From positions 1-59,511 of the forward strand of contig MKTA01000021.1 in assembly GCA_001897515.1 (NCBI GenBank): DNA of 59,511 nucleotides, written 5' to 3'. Source of the DNA: Bacteroidetes bacterium 41-46 (lineage in GTDB: Bacteria; Bacteroidota; Bacteroidia; Bacteroidales; UBA932). The notes under the pieces are model-generated. The model was not told the origin of the DNA and did no database searches. It saw only the letters and a list, made by a program, of their open reading frames with translations. The translations under genes were made by a program, and so were the position numbers. Position 1 is the first letter of the stretch, and each line of letters begins with the position of its first letter. Shown piece after piece: positions 32,224 through 41,971 of the stretch.

Positions 32224-33885
32224 TCAATTAAATAAAAGCTCTCTTGCATTTTCAAGAGCAGCTGTAGTAGTTTTTGTTCCGCTAAGCATCCGTGCTATCT
32301 CATTTACTCTCTCATCTCCCTCTATCCTTCTTATAAGTGTCCTCGTTCCCGTTTCTTTGTCAGTCTCCTTATATACAAGAAGATGAAATGATCCCTTTGA
32401 TGCTATTTGCGGTAGGTGTGTGATTGCAAATATCTGCATTTCTTTTGCCATTCCCATAATAAGATTGCCCATTTTGTCTGCAATCTTGCCGGAAACACCT
32501 GTGTCAATCTCGTCAAAGATCATTGTAGGCATTCCCTCTCCCTTTGCCAACACCTCTTTAAGACAAAGCATTATTCTTGATAACTCACCACCAGAGGCCA
32601 CTTTGCCAAGCTCTCTAGGTTCTACATCTCTGTTTGCACTAAAGAGAAATTTTACCGATGTGTTTCCAGTATCAGAATATTGAGAATTTCTGTCAATAAT
32701 TGCTCTGAATTCGGCATATGGCATCTCCAATTCTCTTACAGATTCTCTTATTGCTTCAGAGAATAATTCAGATTCACGAGCTCTTATATTATGGAGTTCA
32801 TCAGCCAAATCTGCTCTGACTCTTGAGAGTTCTCCTATCTCCTTCTCAAGCAAAGCTACTCTTTCCCATTCATTGGCAGCATTCTCTGCTTTAGCAGAAA
32901 GGCTTTCTGAAAGTGCAATCAACTCTTCAACACTCTCAAGATGGTGTCTCTTAAGTAGTTTATATATTTCTGATATACGCTCCTCTACAACTGCTGTCCT
33001 TTCGGGCGAAACAGAGATCTTATCTGCCATCATAAGCGTCTCCTGCAGTATGTCGTTAATTTCAATTCTGCAACTCTCAATTCTGGATGCCAAATCAACT
33101 GCAGGAGGATAGTTTGAAGAGATTCTTACTGAGATAGTTCCGGCCTCTTTCAGATTGATAGGTACAGAGAACTCTTCAGTTTCAAGCAGAGTTGAAATTG
33201 AGAGAAGTGATGCCTTTATCTCTTCTGCATTTGAGAGAATTTTAAATTCACTCTCTAACTCTTCCAGCTCTCCGGGTCTTAACGAAGCATCCGATAGTTG
33301 CTTTAACTGAAACAGATTGAATTCATTTTCTGCATCCAGGGATTGTGCCTCTCTTCTGGCTTTAGTCAAATCGGCCTCTTTTGCCAACAGCTCTCTGTGG
33401 ATTTCTGCATACTGCTTTAAGAGCATTCCGTTATCTGAATATGAGTCAAGAACAGATAACTGAAATCTGCTGTCACTAAGGAGAAGATGTTGATGCTGAG
33501 CATGAATGTCTATAATCTTCCCGGATATTGATTTTAGGAATTGCAAACTAACCGGCTGATCGTTGACAAAATTCCTTGATTTTCCGGATGTTGTCACAAC
33601 TCTTCTCAGAACAAGATCCTGGTCTGCATCTATTCCCTCTTTAAGAAGTAATTCACTCATCTCATCATCTTGCGGTTTAGAGAAGAGAGCTTCAACTATG
33701 CAATTCTTTTCAGGGTTTTTGAGTGTATCGGAATCTGCTTTGTTGCCAAGAAGGAGAGATAGTGCTCCCATGAGAATTGACTTCCCGGCGCCGGTCTCCC
33801 CTGTAATAATAACAAGCCCCTCAGGGAAGTCAATTTCAAGACTTTCAATGAGGGCGTAGTTATTTATGGACAAACTTTTAAGCAT
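32224..33885 (-). CDS. recN: DNA repair protein RecN
   Basis: The protein has 553 residues, typical. RecN is an SMC-like ATPase for double-strand break repair. Seen: N-terminal ITGETGAGKSILMGALSLLLG (Walker A near residue 30), RNFVNDQPVSLQFLKSI, DIHAQHQHLLL near 130, a long coiled-coil middle (about 150-350), and the C-terminal ABC signature VASGGELSRIMLCLK, Walker B MIFDEIDTGVSG and AITHLPQIAS. Upstream is the omega-like gene (27 bases) and downstream nagB, so it is part of the multi-gene operon. No anomalies. Confidence 0.96.
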   Translation of the reverse strand: MLKSLSINNYALIESLEIDFPEGLVIITGETGAGKSILMGALSLLLGNKADSDTLKNPEKNCIVEALFSKPQDDEMSELLLKEGIDADQDLVLRRVVTTSGKSRNFVNDQPVSLQFLKSISGKIIDIHAQHQHLLLSDSRFQLSVLDSYSDNGMLLKQYAEIHRELLAKEADLTKARREAQSLDAENEFNLFQLKQLSDASLRPGELEELESEFKILSNAEEIKASLLSISTLLETEEFSVPINLKEAGTISVRISSNYPPAVDLASRIESCRIEINDILQETLMMADKISVSPERTAVVEERISEIYKLLKRHHLESVEELIALSESLSAKAENAANEWERVALLEKEIGELSRVRADLADELHNIRARESELFSEAIRESVRELEMPYAEFRAIIDRNSQYSDTGNTSVKFLFSANRDVEPRELGKVASGGELSRIMLCLKEVLAKGEGMPTMIFDEIDTGVSGKIADKMGNLIMGMAKEMQIFAITHLPQIASKGSFHLLVYKETDKETGTRTLIRRIEGDERVNEIARMLSGTKTTTAALENARELLFN

Positions 33886-33912
33886 ACCTGTAAGAGTTGC
33901 TCAGAGGAGAGA

Positions 33913-34227
33913 TTACTCCTCAATTTTTCTGTAGTGGATCCTATCCTCTTCAAATTCAGTAGCTGCTATCAAAGTAGGTTTTGGTAACCTCTCATAGTAG
34001 CGTGAGATCTCTATCTGCTCTCTGTTCTCAAATGTCTCCTCAAGTGTATCTGCATAATTTGAAAACTCTTCAAGTTTTTGATTAAGTTCATACTTCATCT
34101 CTGCAGATATTTGATTAGCTCTTTTTGCAATAATCATAACAGATTCGTAAATGTTCCCTGTAGGCTCTGCAAGTTTAGAGATATCTCTTGTTACAGTATT
34201 GCCTGGTACATTTTTTCTGATTTCCAT
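33913..34227 (-). CDS. rpoZ: RNA polymerase omega-like subunit (Bacteroidota RpoZ)
   Basis: The protein has 104 residues. The N-terminal TVTRDISKLAEPTGNIYESVMIIAKRANQI resembles the omega signature (family arranged in frame, multiple residues), and the middle and end (NREQIEISRYYERLPKPTLIAATEFEEDRI) match the lineage-specific extension known from Bacteroidota omega proteins. Omega helps assemble RNA polymerase. Its position beside bamD, here 3 bases after the bamD stop, is common in this phylum. Length and gene context make the call fairly safe; the domain alone is weakly similar to proteobacterial RpoZ. Confidence 0.82.
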   Translation of the reverse strand: MEIRKNVPGNTVTRDISKLAEPTGNIYESVMIIAKRANQISAEMKYELNQKLEEFSNYADTLEETFENREQIEISRYYERLPKPTLIAATEFEEDRIHYRKIEE

Positions 34228-34230
34228 ATT

Positions 34231-35031
34231 CTATTGATTTATTTTTGTTTCTGATTGCGCTTTTTTAAACATATCATCAAGCTCCTTCCTGTACTTGGAT
34301 TCGGGATACTCGCTAATGAAATTGTAGTACTCATCTATAAGTGACAGGTATCTCTCCCGCTGCTTCTCCTTAACGCTCTGCTGAGCATATTTGTAATGCG
34401 AAACAACTAGGTAGTACATAATATCCTCTCTGTATCTGTTGTCAGGATTCTCCTTAACTGCATTCTTAAGGGCAAAGGTAGCTGCCTTGTAATCCTCAAT
34501 TGTGTGATAAATCTTTGCAGCTTCATAACTTTTCCTGTCAAGTCTCTCCTGCAGATCAACCAGCATATCCTTACATTTAACCAGGTACTCGGTGTTCGGG
34601 TAGTCGTAAAGAAACTCGTTAATAGCAGCCATAGCTGTGTATGAGGGGATTTGGTCAAGTTCATACCTGTGAGTTGACTGATAAAGGCAGTCCAGTCTTA
34701 GAAATCTGGCCTCTTCAGTAAACGGACTCCTTGGAAAAACTCTTGCAAACTGATCAAAGTTAGCCTCAGCTGCCTGAAGGTCTCCCCATTTGTAGTTGCT
34801 TAGTCCAAAGTAGAACTGAACAGTATCATCCTTGGATGTACCTTTTGTAGCCATAAGTATCTGTTCAAACAGATCTGCTGACTTTTTGTACCTCTTTTGG
34901 TTGAAGTATTCAAAGGCACCTTTGTACTTTACATCTACATCGGCACTTCTGAATAGCAACTCATACTTAGATGCACATGAGGTGATGGCGGCGCCCAGAA
35001 ACAGGACGATAATAAGTTTGACTTTGTTCAT
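34231..35031 (-). CDS. bamD: Outer membrane protein assembly lipoprotein BamD
   Basis: The start is ATG 35031 (MNKVKLIIVLFLG), giving 266 residues; the longer in-frame start would add residues that overlap trxB. A lipoprotein signal ends at ITSC (near residue 18). Tetratricopeptide repeats follow: YFNQKRYKKSADLFEQIL near 42, FGLSNYKWGDLQAAEANFDQFARVFPRSPFTEEARFL and further pairs up to about residue 240. BamD is the essential partner of BamA (46182-48686 here) in the BAM complex. Lies directly behind trxB (10 bases between) and ahead of rpoZ. Confidence 0.92.
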   Translation of the reverse strand: MNKVKLIIVLFLGAAITSCASKYELLFRSADVDVKYKGAFEYFNQKRYKKSADLFEQILMATKGTSKDDTVQFYFGLSNYKWGDLQAAEANFDQFARVFPRSPFTEEARFLRLDCLYQSTHRYELDQIPSYTAMAAINEFLYDYPNTEYLVKCKDMLVDLQERLDRKSYEAAKIYHTIEDYKAATFALKNAVKENPDNRYREDIMYYLVVSHYKYAQQSVKEKQRERYLSLIDEYYNFISEYPESKYRKELDDMFKKAQSETKINQ

Positions 35032-35041
35032 TTTGAAATTA

Positions 35042-35977
35042 TTATTTATTCTCTGAGAGAAAGCGTTCGGCGTCAATTGCAGCCATACATCCTGAGCCCG
35101 CTGCTGTTATTGCCTGTCTGTAAACCGGATCCTGAACATCACCTGCGGCAAATACTCCCGGAACGTTTGTCCTGCTGCTTTTACCTTCAGTGATTATATA
35201 CCCCTCTTCATTAGTCTTAACCCATTCAGAGAATAATTCAGAATTTGGGTGGTGTCCAATTGCAAGGAAAAATCCGTGAATATCTATCTTTTTCTCTGTT
35301 CCATTCTTGTGAACAAGAATCGCACCATTCACGCCGCCAAAAGGTGACCCTGTGACCTCTTTTGTATTGTAGTTCCACAAAATCTCAATATTTGGGGTAT
35401 TTTTGACCCTCTCCTGCATTGCCTTGGATGCTCTTAGAACATCTCTCCTTACAATCATATAAACTTTATTGCAAAGCCCTGCAAGATATGATGCCTCTTC
35501 GCATGCAGTATCTCCACCTCCAACAACCGCCACATCTTTTCCTTTATAGAAAAAACCGTCGCAGGTAGCACAGGCAGAAATTCCCTGACCTCTGAATCTC
35601 TCTTCGCTTTCAAGACCTAAATATTTTGCAGTTGCACCTGTAGATATTATTATTGTCTCTGCCAGAATTTCCCGCTCCTCATCAACTTTTACCTTAAAAG
35701 GCCTATTTGACAAATCAACAGACGTTATGGTGCCGAATCTCACATCAGTTCCAAATCTGATAGCCTGATTCTTCAGATCCTCCATCATCTCGTTACCCGT
35801 AATCCCTTTAGGATATCCGGGGAAATTGTCTATTTCAGTTGTTGTAGTGAGTTGACCACCTGGTTGTATCCCTTCATAAAGTACAGGAGCAATGTTTGCT
35901 CTGGAGGCATAAATAGCAGCAGTGTAGCCAGCCGGGCCACTGCCGATGATTAGACATTTTATATTTTCCACACTCAT
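35042..35977 (-). CDS. trxB: Thioredoxin reductase
   Basis: The protein has 311 residues. It is a FAD-dependent reductase passing electrons from NADPH to thioredoxin in the cytoplasm. Seen: FAD site IIGSGPAGYTAAIYASRANI near residue 10, PGGQLTTTTEIDNFPGYP near 42, redox centre ACATCDGFFYKGK near 133 (Cys-Ala-Thr-Cys), the NADP site VVGGGDTACEEASYLA and the C-terminal GVFAAGDVQDPVYRQAITAAGSGC. It is 15 bases downstream of the nucleoside-recognition membrane protein and 10 bases before bamD. Length and motifs are standard. Confidence 0.97.
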   Translation of the reverse strand: MSVENIKCLIIGSGPAGYTAAIYASRANIAPVLYEGIQPGGQLTTTTEIDNFPGYPKGITGNEMMEDLKNQAIRFGTDVRFGTITSVDLSNRPFKVKVDEEREILAETIIISTGATAKYLGLESEERFRGQGISACATCDGFFYKGKDVAVVGGGDTACEEASYLAGLCNKVYMIVRRDVLRASKAMQERVKNTPNIEILWNYNTKEVTGSPFGGVNGAILVHKNGTEKKIDIHGFFLAIGHHPNSELFSEWVKTNEEGYIITEGKSSRTNVPGVFAAGDVQDPVYRQAITAAGSGCMAAIDAERFLSENK

Positions 35978-35992
35978 TTTTTAACTTGAAAA

Positions 35993-36946
35993 TTAATTAC
36001 TATCAACCGACAAAGGTATGAATTTTTTCCTTATTGCCATTTCCAGCCTAAGTTCCCAAACAAGGATAAGCGACATTACCCATCTTGATGCTAGCAGCCA
36101 GGGTATTGATGCGCCTACAGAGGCAACCAGAAAGACATCTTCAAGATTGCTGTGTGATATACTGATATGGTGATTAAGTAGATCAATATCCTTTTTTGTA
36201 ATCTTGCCAGATTCGCTCTCATCTATCATTACTGCAGCTCCATATGCTAGGCCGAGTGTATTTGCCACTATCCAGAGGAATGATGTCTTAGCGGGTAGCC
36301 CAAATAGGGCCATTATTGGCCTCATGAATTTTGACAGCCACCTAATTACTCCAAATTCAGCCAGAAGCCTCTGAATGATTGACAGGGTGAATATCAGTAC
36401 TGTCATCATTACAACCAGTTTTAGTGTCTTGAAAAACCATACTTCAAGCATCTCCAGAAGGGAAAGATCTGTTGGTCCTGCGTCAATAACCGCCATCTTG
36501 CCACCTCCCGGAATAATGAGATTTAGAACATACCCAATAATTAATGAAGAGATGGTTCTTATCATCACCATTCTTAAAGCCGATGAGCCCGTTTTTTTCT
36601 GTACGGCAGTCTCTGTTATCATATTATGGGACGCAAGAATCATGGCTGCCAGAATAGTTACGGTTCTGACATCAAGATTCAGGGTTGCCATAACAGCAAT
36701 TGCAGAATAAACATTAACAAAATACCCCGACACATAAGCAAGAGCAGCCTCTCCGGGTAGTCCCATCAGATTGAAAACTGGGCTGAGAAATTCTGATATA
36801 TACGGCAGTATGTTAAAATATTCAAGAAAGAGTACCCCCAAAGTAACGAGTACTGTAATACGAACAAGCCAAAGACATGTTTTGAATGTCTTTGGCAAGA
36901 TCTCTTTTACTGAGCTTACAGCTCTATTTAATGCAGACTTCTCCAT
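35993..36946 (-). CDS. Nucleoside-recognition (Gate) domain membrane protein
   Basis: The protein has 317 residues with about eight hydrophobic segments (for example TLGVLFLEYFNILPYISEF, IIGYVLNLIIPGG, VVMMTVLIFTLSIIQRLL). Two Gate-like halves contain GLPGEAALAYVSGYFVNVYSAIAVM near residue 60 and GLPAKTSFLWIVANTLGLAYGAAVMIDE near 215, the pattern of the nucleoside-recognition/Gate family (related to spore maturation SpmA/B and nucleoside transporters). The cargo is not known. It heads the operon nuc-trxB-bamD-rpoZ-recN-nagB; a TATATTTG -7 element is 16 bases upstream. Confidence 0.82.
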   Translation of the reverse strand: MEKSALNRAVSSVKEILPKTFKTCLWLVRITVLVTLGVLFLEYFNILPYISEFLSPVFNLMGLPGEAALAYVSGYFVNVYSAIAVMATLNLDVRTVTILAAMILASHNMITETAVQKKTGSSALRMVMIRTISSLIIGYVLNLIIPGGGKMAVIDAGPTDLSLLEMLEVWFFKTLKLVVMMTVLIFTLSIIQRLLAEFGVIRWLSKFMRPIMALFGLPAKTSFLWIVANTLGLAYGAAVMIDESESGKITKKDIDLLNHHISISHSNLEDVFLVASVGASIPWLLASRWVMSLILVWELRLEMAIRKKFIPLSVDSN

Positions 36947-36962
36947 TTTGAAAAATAATCTG

Positions 36963-36970
36963 CAAATATA
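36963..36970 (-). promoter_or_regulatory. -7 element of the trxB-bamD-recN operon
   Basis: On the minus strand TATATTTG lies 16 bases before ATG 36946. No good -33 box was found. Confidence 0.55.
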
Positions 36971-36986
36971 GGCTAATTTTCAACTG

Positions 36987-37565
36987 CTAGTAATTATTTT
37001 TCTTTGGTTCAAAGTAAGACTTTGGATGCTGGCAGGCCGGGCAGTTCTCCAGTGCTTTTTTCCCCTTGTGAACATATCCGCAGTTGCGGCATTGCCATTC
37101 AATCTCCTCATCTCTTTCAAATACCTTTTCAGCAATTACTCTTTCAAGCAGGGCTCTGTATCTGGCCTCGTGTTCAGCCTCTACTTTTGCAATCATCTTA
37201 AAAGCGCTTGCAACTTTTGGGAATCCCTCTTCCAGAGCAATCTCGGCAAAAGCGGGGTATAATTCTGTCCACTCCTCATTCTCACCTGCTGCCGCAGCCT
37301 CAAGGTTCTCCTTTGTTGTGCTTATTATACCGGCTGGGTAAGATGCTGTTATCTCAACCATTCCCCCCTCAAGAAAACTGAAGAATCTTTTTGCGTGCTC
37401 CTTCTCCTGTTCAGCAGTCTCGTTGAATACGGCAGCAATGTGCTCAAAGCCCTCTTTTTTTGCGATGCTTGCAAAATATACGTATCTGCTTCTTGCCTGA
37501 GACTCTCCGGCAAAAGCTTTTAAAAGATTCTGTTCGGTTCTTGTTCCTTTAATGCTCTTTTCCAT
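36987..37565 (-). CDS. rbr: Rubrerythrin
   Basis: The protein has 192 residues. It is a non-haem diiron peroxidase that detoxifies hydrogen peroxide in anaerobes. The N-terminal four-helix bundle has [16 protein letters not shown] near residue 14 and [18 protein letters not shown] near 50, then [31 protein letters not shown] across two entries of the bundle with the second Glu-xx-His. The C-terminal rubredoxin-like domain has [15 protein letters not shown] and [12 protein letters not shown], giving the four Cys iron site. It diverges from the aminopeptidase P gene. Confidence 0.97.
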   Translation of the reverse strand: MEKSIKGTRTEQNLLKAFAGESQARSRYVYFASIAKKEGFEHIAAVFNETAEQEKEHAKRFFSFLEGGMVEITASYPAGIISTTKENLEAAAAGENEEWTELYPAFAEIALEEGFPKVASAFKMIAKVEAEHEARYRALLERVIAEKVFERDEEIEWQCRNCGYVHKGKKALENCPACQHPKSYFEPKKNNY

Positions 37566-37606
37566 AATTGTTTATATTAAGTTGAGTTCTAAACAAAAAT
37601 AGTCAA

Positions 37607-37614
37607 TATATTTG
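37607..37614 (+). promoter_or_regulatory. -7 element for the aminopeptidase P gene
   Basis: TATATTTG lies 32 bases before ATG 37647, with a TTG at 37582-37584 (22-base spacing). Confidence 0.5.
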
Positions 37615-37646
37615 TAAATGTAAAGGGTGTAATAACAAAAATTGTT

Positions 37647-39431
37647 ATGGAGAACTTTAAACTTAAGCTTATCAGGGAGTATATGAGAGAGATGGCAATC
37701 TCTGCTTTTATCGTTCCTTCAAACGATCCCCATTTTGGTGAATATATACAGGAGCATTTTAATGTCAGAGCATGGCTCTCAGGATTTACCGGATCTGCAG
37801 GAACCCTTGCAGTTACATGCAAAGATGCAGCACTTTGGACGGATTCAAGATATTTCTTGCAAGCCGAGAGAGAACTTAACGGAAGCGGAATAGAGCTTAA
37901 AAAGATGAAGACCCCCGGTACTGAAACTCTTGAGCAGTGGCTTATTGATAGGCTTGAGGTGAGTCAGTCTGTTGGAATTGATTCATCACTCTTTTCTTTT
38001 TCTGAATATAACGCTTTGAAGTTAACTCTCAACAATATTAATATCCAGCTTTGTAACGACCCCTTTTCTGTTATATGGAAAGATAGGCCGGCACTCTTTT
38101 TTAACCCAATAGAGCTCCTTCATGAGGATTATTCGGGTGAGAGCATCTCCTCTAAACATTCAAGACTTATTTCTGCTCTTGGTGTGGAGGGGCCAATACT
38201 TTACCTTGTCTCCAGCTGCGATGATATTGCGTGGCTTTGCAACATCAGAGGCAGTGATATAGATTACAATCCGCTTGCCCTATCTTATGCAGCAGTATCC
38301 AATGAGAAGATATTTCTTTTTATCAATCAGAGTTCACTAAAGTCTCAGGATAAAAAAATACTGGAAGGAGAGGGGGTTGTGATGATGCCTTATGATTCGT
38401 TTACATCATTCATTCAGGACTATCCGGAAAAGGCACTAAGAGTTGCCTCCCCCGAGAAGATATCTATCAGAAACTATAACAGTGCTATAAAAAGCGGAGC
38501 CAGGTTCCAGCTTGATCAGATAAAAGGAGGAGCCATTGCCATGATGAAGGCCGTGAAAAATCAAGTAGAACAGGAGGGTTTCAGAAAAGCGATGCTATCA
38601 GACTCTGTCGCATGGACAAAGACACTCTTCTGGCTGGAGAGAGAGCTGCAAGGTGACAAACTGATATATGAAAAAGAGGTTGCAGAGCGTTTTGCAGGGA
38701 ACAGGTCTGCTGATCCTCTGTATAAGGGAGAGAGTTTTTCCCCGATTGTTGCAACAGGAGCCAATGCTGCCCTTCCTCACTACTCGCCACTCAACAGTGA
38801 TGTTGAGATAGAGAGACAAGGCTTTCTGTTAATGGACACTGGAGGGCAATACCTTTACGGTACAACAGATACAACCAGAACAATATGTGCAGGTCCTTTG
38901 ACTGAAGAGCAAAGGAGAGACTACACTCTCATCTTAAAGGGTATGATCTCTCTGTCAATGGCGCGTTTTCTGAAGGGTACAAGAGGATCCCAGCTGGATA
39001 TTCTGGCGAGAGGGCCAATTTCTACAACAGGGAAGATTTATATGCACGGAACCGGACACGGTATTGGACATTATCTCTGCGTTCATGAAGGTCCACAGAG
39101 CATCAGAATGGAGGAGAATCCTGTTCAGTTAATGCCGGGAATGGTAATATCCAATGAACCTGCTGTATATCAGTCCGGAGAGTATGGGGTAAGGATTGAG
39201 AATGTTCTGCTTTGCAAAAAATGGAGAGATACCGAATTTGGAGAGTTCCTGGAGTTTGAGACGCTGACATATGTGCCAATTGATACCAGGCCGGTAGTAA
39301 GGGAGCTACTGTGTAAGGCTGAGCTGGAATGGCTGAATAACTACAATAGTGAGGTCATAAAAAGAGTCTCACCTTACATTGATAATGATGAACAGGCGTG
39401 GTTATCTGAGCGGTGCAAGGAGCTCTATTGA
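37647..39431 (+). CDS. Xaa-Pro aminopeptidase (M24B)
   Basis: The protein has 594 residues, the three-domain long form. It cleaves N-terminal residues before proline, in the cytoplasm. The N-terminal creatinase-like domains include FIVPSNDPHFGEYI, WLSGFTGSAGTLAVT and WTDSRYFLQAERE. The C-terminal pita-bread domain has FSPIVATGANAALPHYSP near residue 370, LLMDTGGQYLYGTTDTTRT with the metal Asp pair, HGTGHGIGHYLCVHEGP with the metal His, and SNEPAVYQSGEYGVRIEN with the metal Glu. All ligands appear intact. It overlaps the convergent LysM gene by 30 bases. Confidence 0.93.
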   Translation: MENFKLKLIREYMREMAISAFIVPSNDPHFGEYIQEHFNVRAWLSGFTGSAGTLAVTCKDAALWTDSRYFLQAERELNGSGIELKKMKTPGTETLEQWLIDRLEVSQSVGIDSSLFSFSEYNALKLTLNNINIQLCNDPFSVIWKDRPALFFNPIELLHEDYSGESISSKHSRLISALGVEGPILYLVSSCDDIAWLCNIRGSDIDYNPLALSYAAVSNEKIFLFINQSSLKSQDKKILEGEGVVMMPYDSFTSFIQDYPEKALRVASPEKISIRNYNSAIKSGARFQLDQIKGGAIAMMKAVKNQVEQEGFRKAMLSDSVAWTKTLFWLERELQGDKLIYEKEVAERFAGNRSADPLYKGESFSPIVATGANAALPHYSPLNSDVEIERQGFLLMDTGGQYLYGTTDTTRTICAGPLTEEQRRDYTLILKGMISLSMARFLKGTRGSQLDILARGPISTTGKIYMHGTGHGIGHYLCVHEGPQSIRMEENPVQLMPGMVISNEPAVYQSGEYGVRIENVLLCKKWRDTEFGEFLEFETLTYVPIDTRPVVRELLCKAELEWLNNYNSEVIKRVSPYIDNDEQAWLSERCKELY

Positions 39432-41024
39432 GAAGTCCGGCCTGTAAACAATTATCCTTGTTCCGAAATTTGAGAGCCCATTTGCATCTGAACCTCTTTG
39501 TAACTTGAAGTCTGACTGCAATAGCCTGTGTGTGTACTCTTTGCCTGCAAATTCATAGATACTCTTCCCATAAAGGGCAATCTGCTCTGTAAAAAACTTG
39601 CCTAAGTCATATGCCTGGAATGAGTAGGGAGTCGGCTCGGTACCAAAAAGAGCCCTGTACTTCGCAAGAAATCTCTTTACTTCAAGGTCCCCGTAATCAA
39701 CATAGTACTGTAAAGCCAGGTGAAGCTTCATTGAGTGATAATAGTTTATATCTACGCTCTCAAAATTCCTCCATCTTGGCAGGCCAAAAAGAGTAATTTT
39801 AAATCCGTTACGTGTAGTGATAAGATTAAGATTTCTCAGAATGTCTGAGACAAATGCTTCAGAGTTTGAAAGCACTATGGCGTAATTTTCTTTGTTAGCA
39901 TCAAGTTGATTAATAAGCTGTTCCCTCACAGATCTCCCTTCCAGAAGTCCATAAGAGAATTTTTTGTACTGAATGCCCATTTCCTGAAGATAGGCTTCTG
40001 TAACGGATATCATTCTCTCCTCTCTTGCCCCCTTTTCGTAAAACAGAGCAATGTTTGCATCAGGAGGGATTGAACTTAGCAGTGCTCTCTGCTGCTCTGT
40101 TTCGTTTACAGATATTTGAATAAAGGTTGGATTGTCACTGACAAACTTGTCTGCAGTGGGGTCCATTGGTGAGACTAATGTAATCCCCCTGCCGCTGACA
40201 TAGGGGAGTATCTCCTCTATCTCGGATGAAAATACCGGCCCAATCACCAATTCACTTCTGTCAATCCTGCCTGAACTGGCTATCATGTTTGAACTGAGGT
40301 AATCTTTGCTGTCAATAACATCAATATTTATTGAAATTCCGCTCTCTTTTGCATCGTTTAATGCAAGCAGGAATCCTTGATAAAACTCAATGAAATTCCA
40401 TGAGGTTCTCTCTTCTGCAGTTGTTTTTGAGTCCGCAGGAATGATGAGTGAGATGTTATGAACATAGTTTTTTAATGGACCTGGAGAAGGTTTCGGAACC
40501 TCCTTATCAATTACTTCACTTACAGAGTCATCCTTGATAATATCATCTGCAACTAAAGGAGCTGACTCTATTCTGTATTCCTTATCAGGAATGAGAAGTA
40601 CCTGCCTTGTTTTAAGTTGTTTTCCATCCAGTTTGTTAAGATGCACTATGGACTCAACATCTACTCCGTACCTTTCCGCAATAGACTCAAGTGACTCAAA
40701 CCATCTGACAGTATGTCTTGCAAGATCTCTTTTTTGTTCACCCTCTTCACTTTCTCCAGCTCTTCTGATTAAAAGAATATCACCAGCTTTTAACCCTTCA
40801 GATGCTTTTGGATTGTCTTTGCCAATTTGATTTACATCCGCATTATAAGCCTTTGATATTGAGAAAAGGGTCTCTTTAGGCATTACTCTGTGTACATAGA
40901 ACTCGCCCTTTTCGTTCCTAACTATCTCGCTTGATATTCTAACCTGAGAGGCAGTTTGCTGTGCAGATGCACAGCTACCGCCAAATATCAGAGATAAAAG
41001 CATAATAATGCAGAATCGTCTCAT
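39402..41024 (-). CDS. LysM-domain protein fused to a periplasmic-binding-protein-like domain
   Basis: The protein has 540 residues. A signal peptide ends near CASAQQ (residue 22). Two LysM repeats follow: [20 protein letters not shown] (about 42-85) and [19 protein letters not shown] (about 105-150), which bind peptidoglycan. Then a type I periplasmic-binding-like domain (about 190-540): [40 protein letters not shown] and [20 protein letters not shown]. No permease gene accompanies it. It is probably a cell-wall-tethered ligand-binding or scaffold protein. It is last in the ompH-GT-purC operon; its ATG overlaps the purC stop (ATGA). Confidence 0.82.
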   Translation of the reverse strand: MRRFCIIMLLSLIFGGSCASAQQTASQVRISSEIVRNEKGEFYVHRVMPKETLFSISKAYNADVNQIGKDNPKASEGLKAGDILLIRRAGESEEGEQKRDLARHTVRWFESLESIAERYGVDVESIVHLNKLDGKQLKTRQVLLIPDKEYRIESAPLVADDIIKDDSVSEVIDKEVPKPSPGPLKNYVHNISLIIPADSKTTAEERTSWNFIEFYQGFLLALNDAKESGISINIDVIDSKDYLSSNMIASSGRIDRSELVIGPVFSSEIEEILPYVSGRGITLVSPMDPTADKFVSDNPTFIQISVNETEQQRALLSSIPPDANIALFYEKGAREERMISVTEAYLQEMGIQYKKFSYGLLEGRSVREQLINQLDANKENYAIVLSNSEAFVSDILRNLNLITTRNGFKITLFGLPRWRNFESVDINYYHSMKLHLALQYYVDYGDLEVKRFLAKYRALFGTEPTPYSFQAYDLGKFFTEQIALYGKSIYEFAGKEYTHRLLQSDFKLQRGSDANGLSNFGTRIIVYRPDFSIELLAPLR

Positions 41025-41971
41025 AATCTTGCAAGCATATTGTTGATATTGGTCTCTATCCTCTCATATATGTCATCAGAATATTCGGCCTTATCAAATT
41101 TATTACCGGTAATATTTTCAAATAGTTCAATATATCTCTCTGAGATTGACCTTACAATATCATCTGTCATCTCGGGAACGCTCTGACCCGCTTTGCCGGA
41201 AAAGCCATTATCCATAAGCCACTCTCTGACAAATTCCTTTGATAATTGTCTCTGTTGTTCCCCTTTAGCAAAAAGAGAATCGTAACTCTCTTTATAAAAA
41301 TATCTGGAGGAGTCAGGAGTGTGGATCTCGTCAATCAGATATATTGTCTCTCCCTTCTTACCAAATTCATATTTTGTGTCAACCAGAATCAAACCTCTCT
41401 CAGCTGCTATTTCACCTCCTCTTTTGAAGAGTGCGAGTGAGTACTCCTCTAGTTTATTGTACTCCTCTTCAGTCACAAGACCTTTCGCTATTATCTCCTC
41501 CTTAGATATATCCTCATCGTGTGCACCCAGCTCGGCCTTTGTTGTAGGGGTTACGATTGGCTGTTCAAATGCCTGATGCTCCTTCATGCCGTCAGGTATT
41601 GGCACACCGCAGATCTCTCTGGCTCCTGCTTTATAAGCCCTCCAGGAGCTACCTGTAAGATACCCCCTTACAATCATCTCTACAGGGTAACTGACGCATT
41701 TATGACCTACTGTAACCATTGGATCTGGAGATGCAATTTTCCAATTGGGAACTATATCAGATGTTAAGTCCAGAAATTTTGAAGCTATCTGATTAAGTAC
41801 TTGCCCTTTAAAGGGGATACCTTTGGGGAGTACAACGTCAAATGCAGATATTCTGTCGGTTGCAATCATTACCAGGTAATCATCTCCTATGCTGTAAACA
41901 TCTCTGACTTTACCAACATATTTACCTGATTGGTTTTTAAAATTGAACTCTGTTCTGGTTATGGCCTTCAT
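41021..41971 (-). CDS. purC: Phosphoribosylaminoimidazole-succinocarboxamide synthase
   Basis: The protein has 316 residues, the longer Bacteroidota/eukaryote-like form. PurC joins CAIR and aspartate to give SAICAR in purine synthesis. Seen: [27 protein letters not shown] near residue 20, [31 protein letters not shown] near 98, [12 protein letters not shown] near 195 and [11 protein letters not shown] near 215. It overlaps the upstream glycosyltransferase by 4 bases (ATGA) and the downstream LysM gene by 4 bases, implying translational coupling of three otherwise unrelated functions. Confidence 0.96.
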   Translation of the reverse strand: MKAITRTEFNFKNQSGKYVGKVRDVYSIGDDYLVMIATDRISAFDVVLPKGIPFKGQVLNQIASKFLDLTSDIVPNWKIASPDPMVTVGHKCVSYPVEMIVRGYLTGSSWRAYKAGAREICGVPIPDGMKEHQAFEQPIVTPTTKAELGAHDEDISKEEIIAKGLVTEEEYNKLEEYSLALFKRGGEIAAERGLILVDTKYEFGKKGETIYLIDEIHTPDSSRYFYKESYDSLFAKGEQQRQLSKEFVREWLMDNGFSGKAGQSVPEMTDDIVRSISERYIELFENITGNKFDKAEYSDDIYERIETNINNMLARL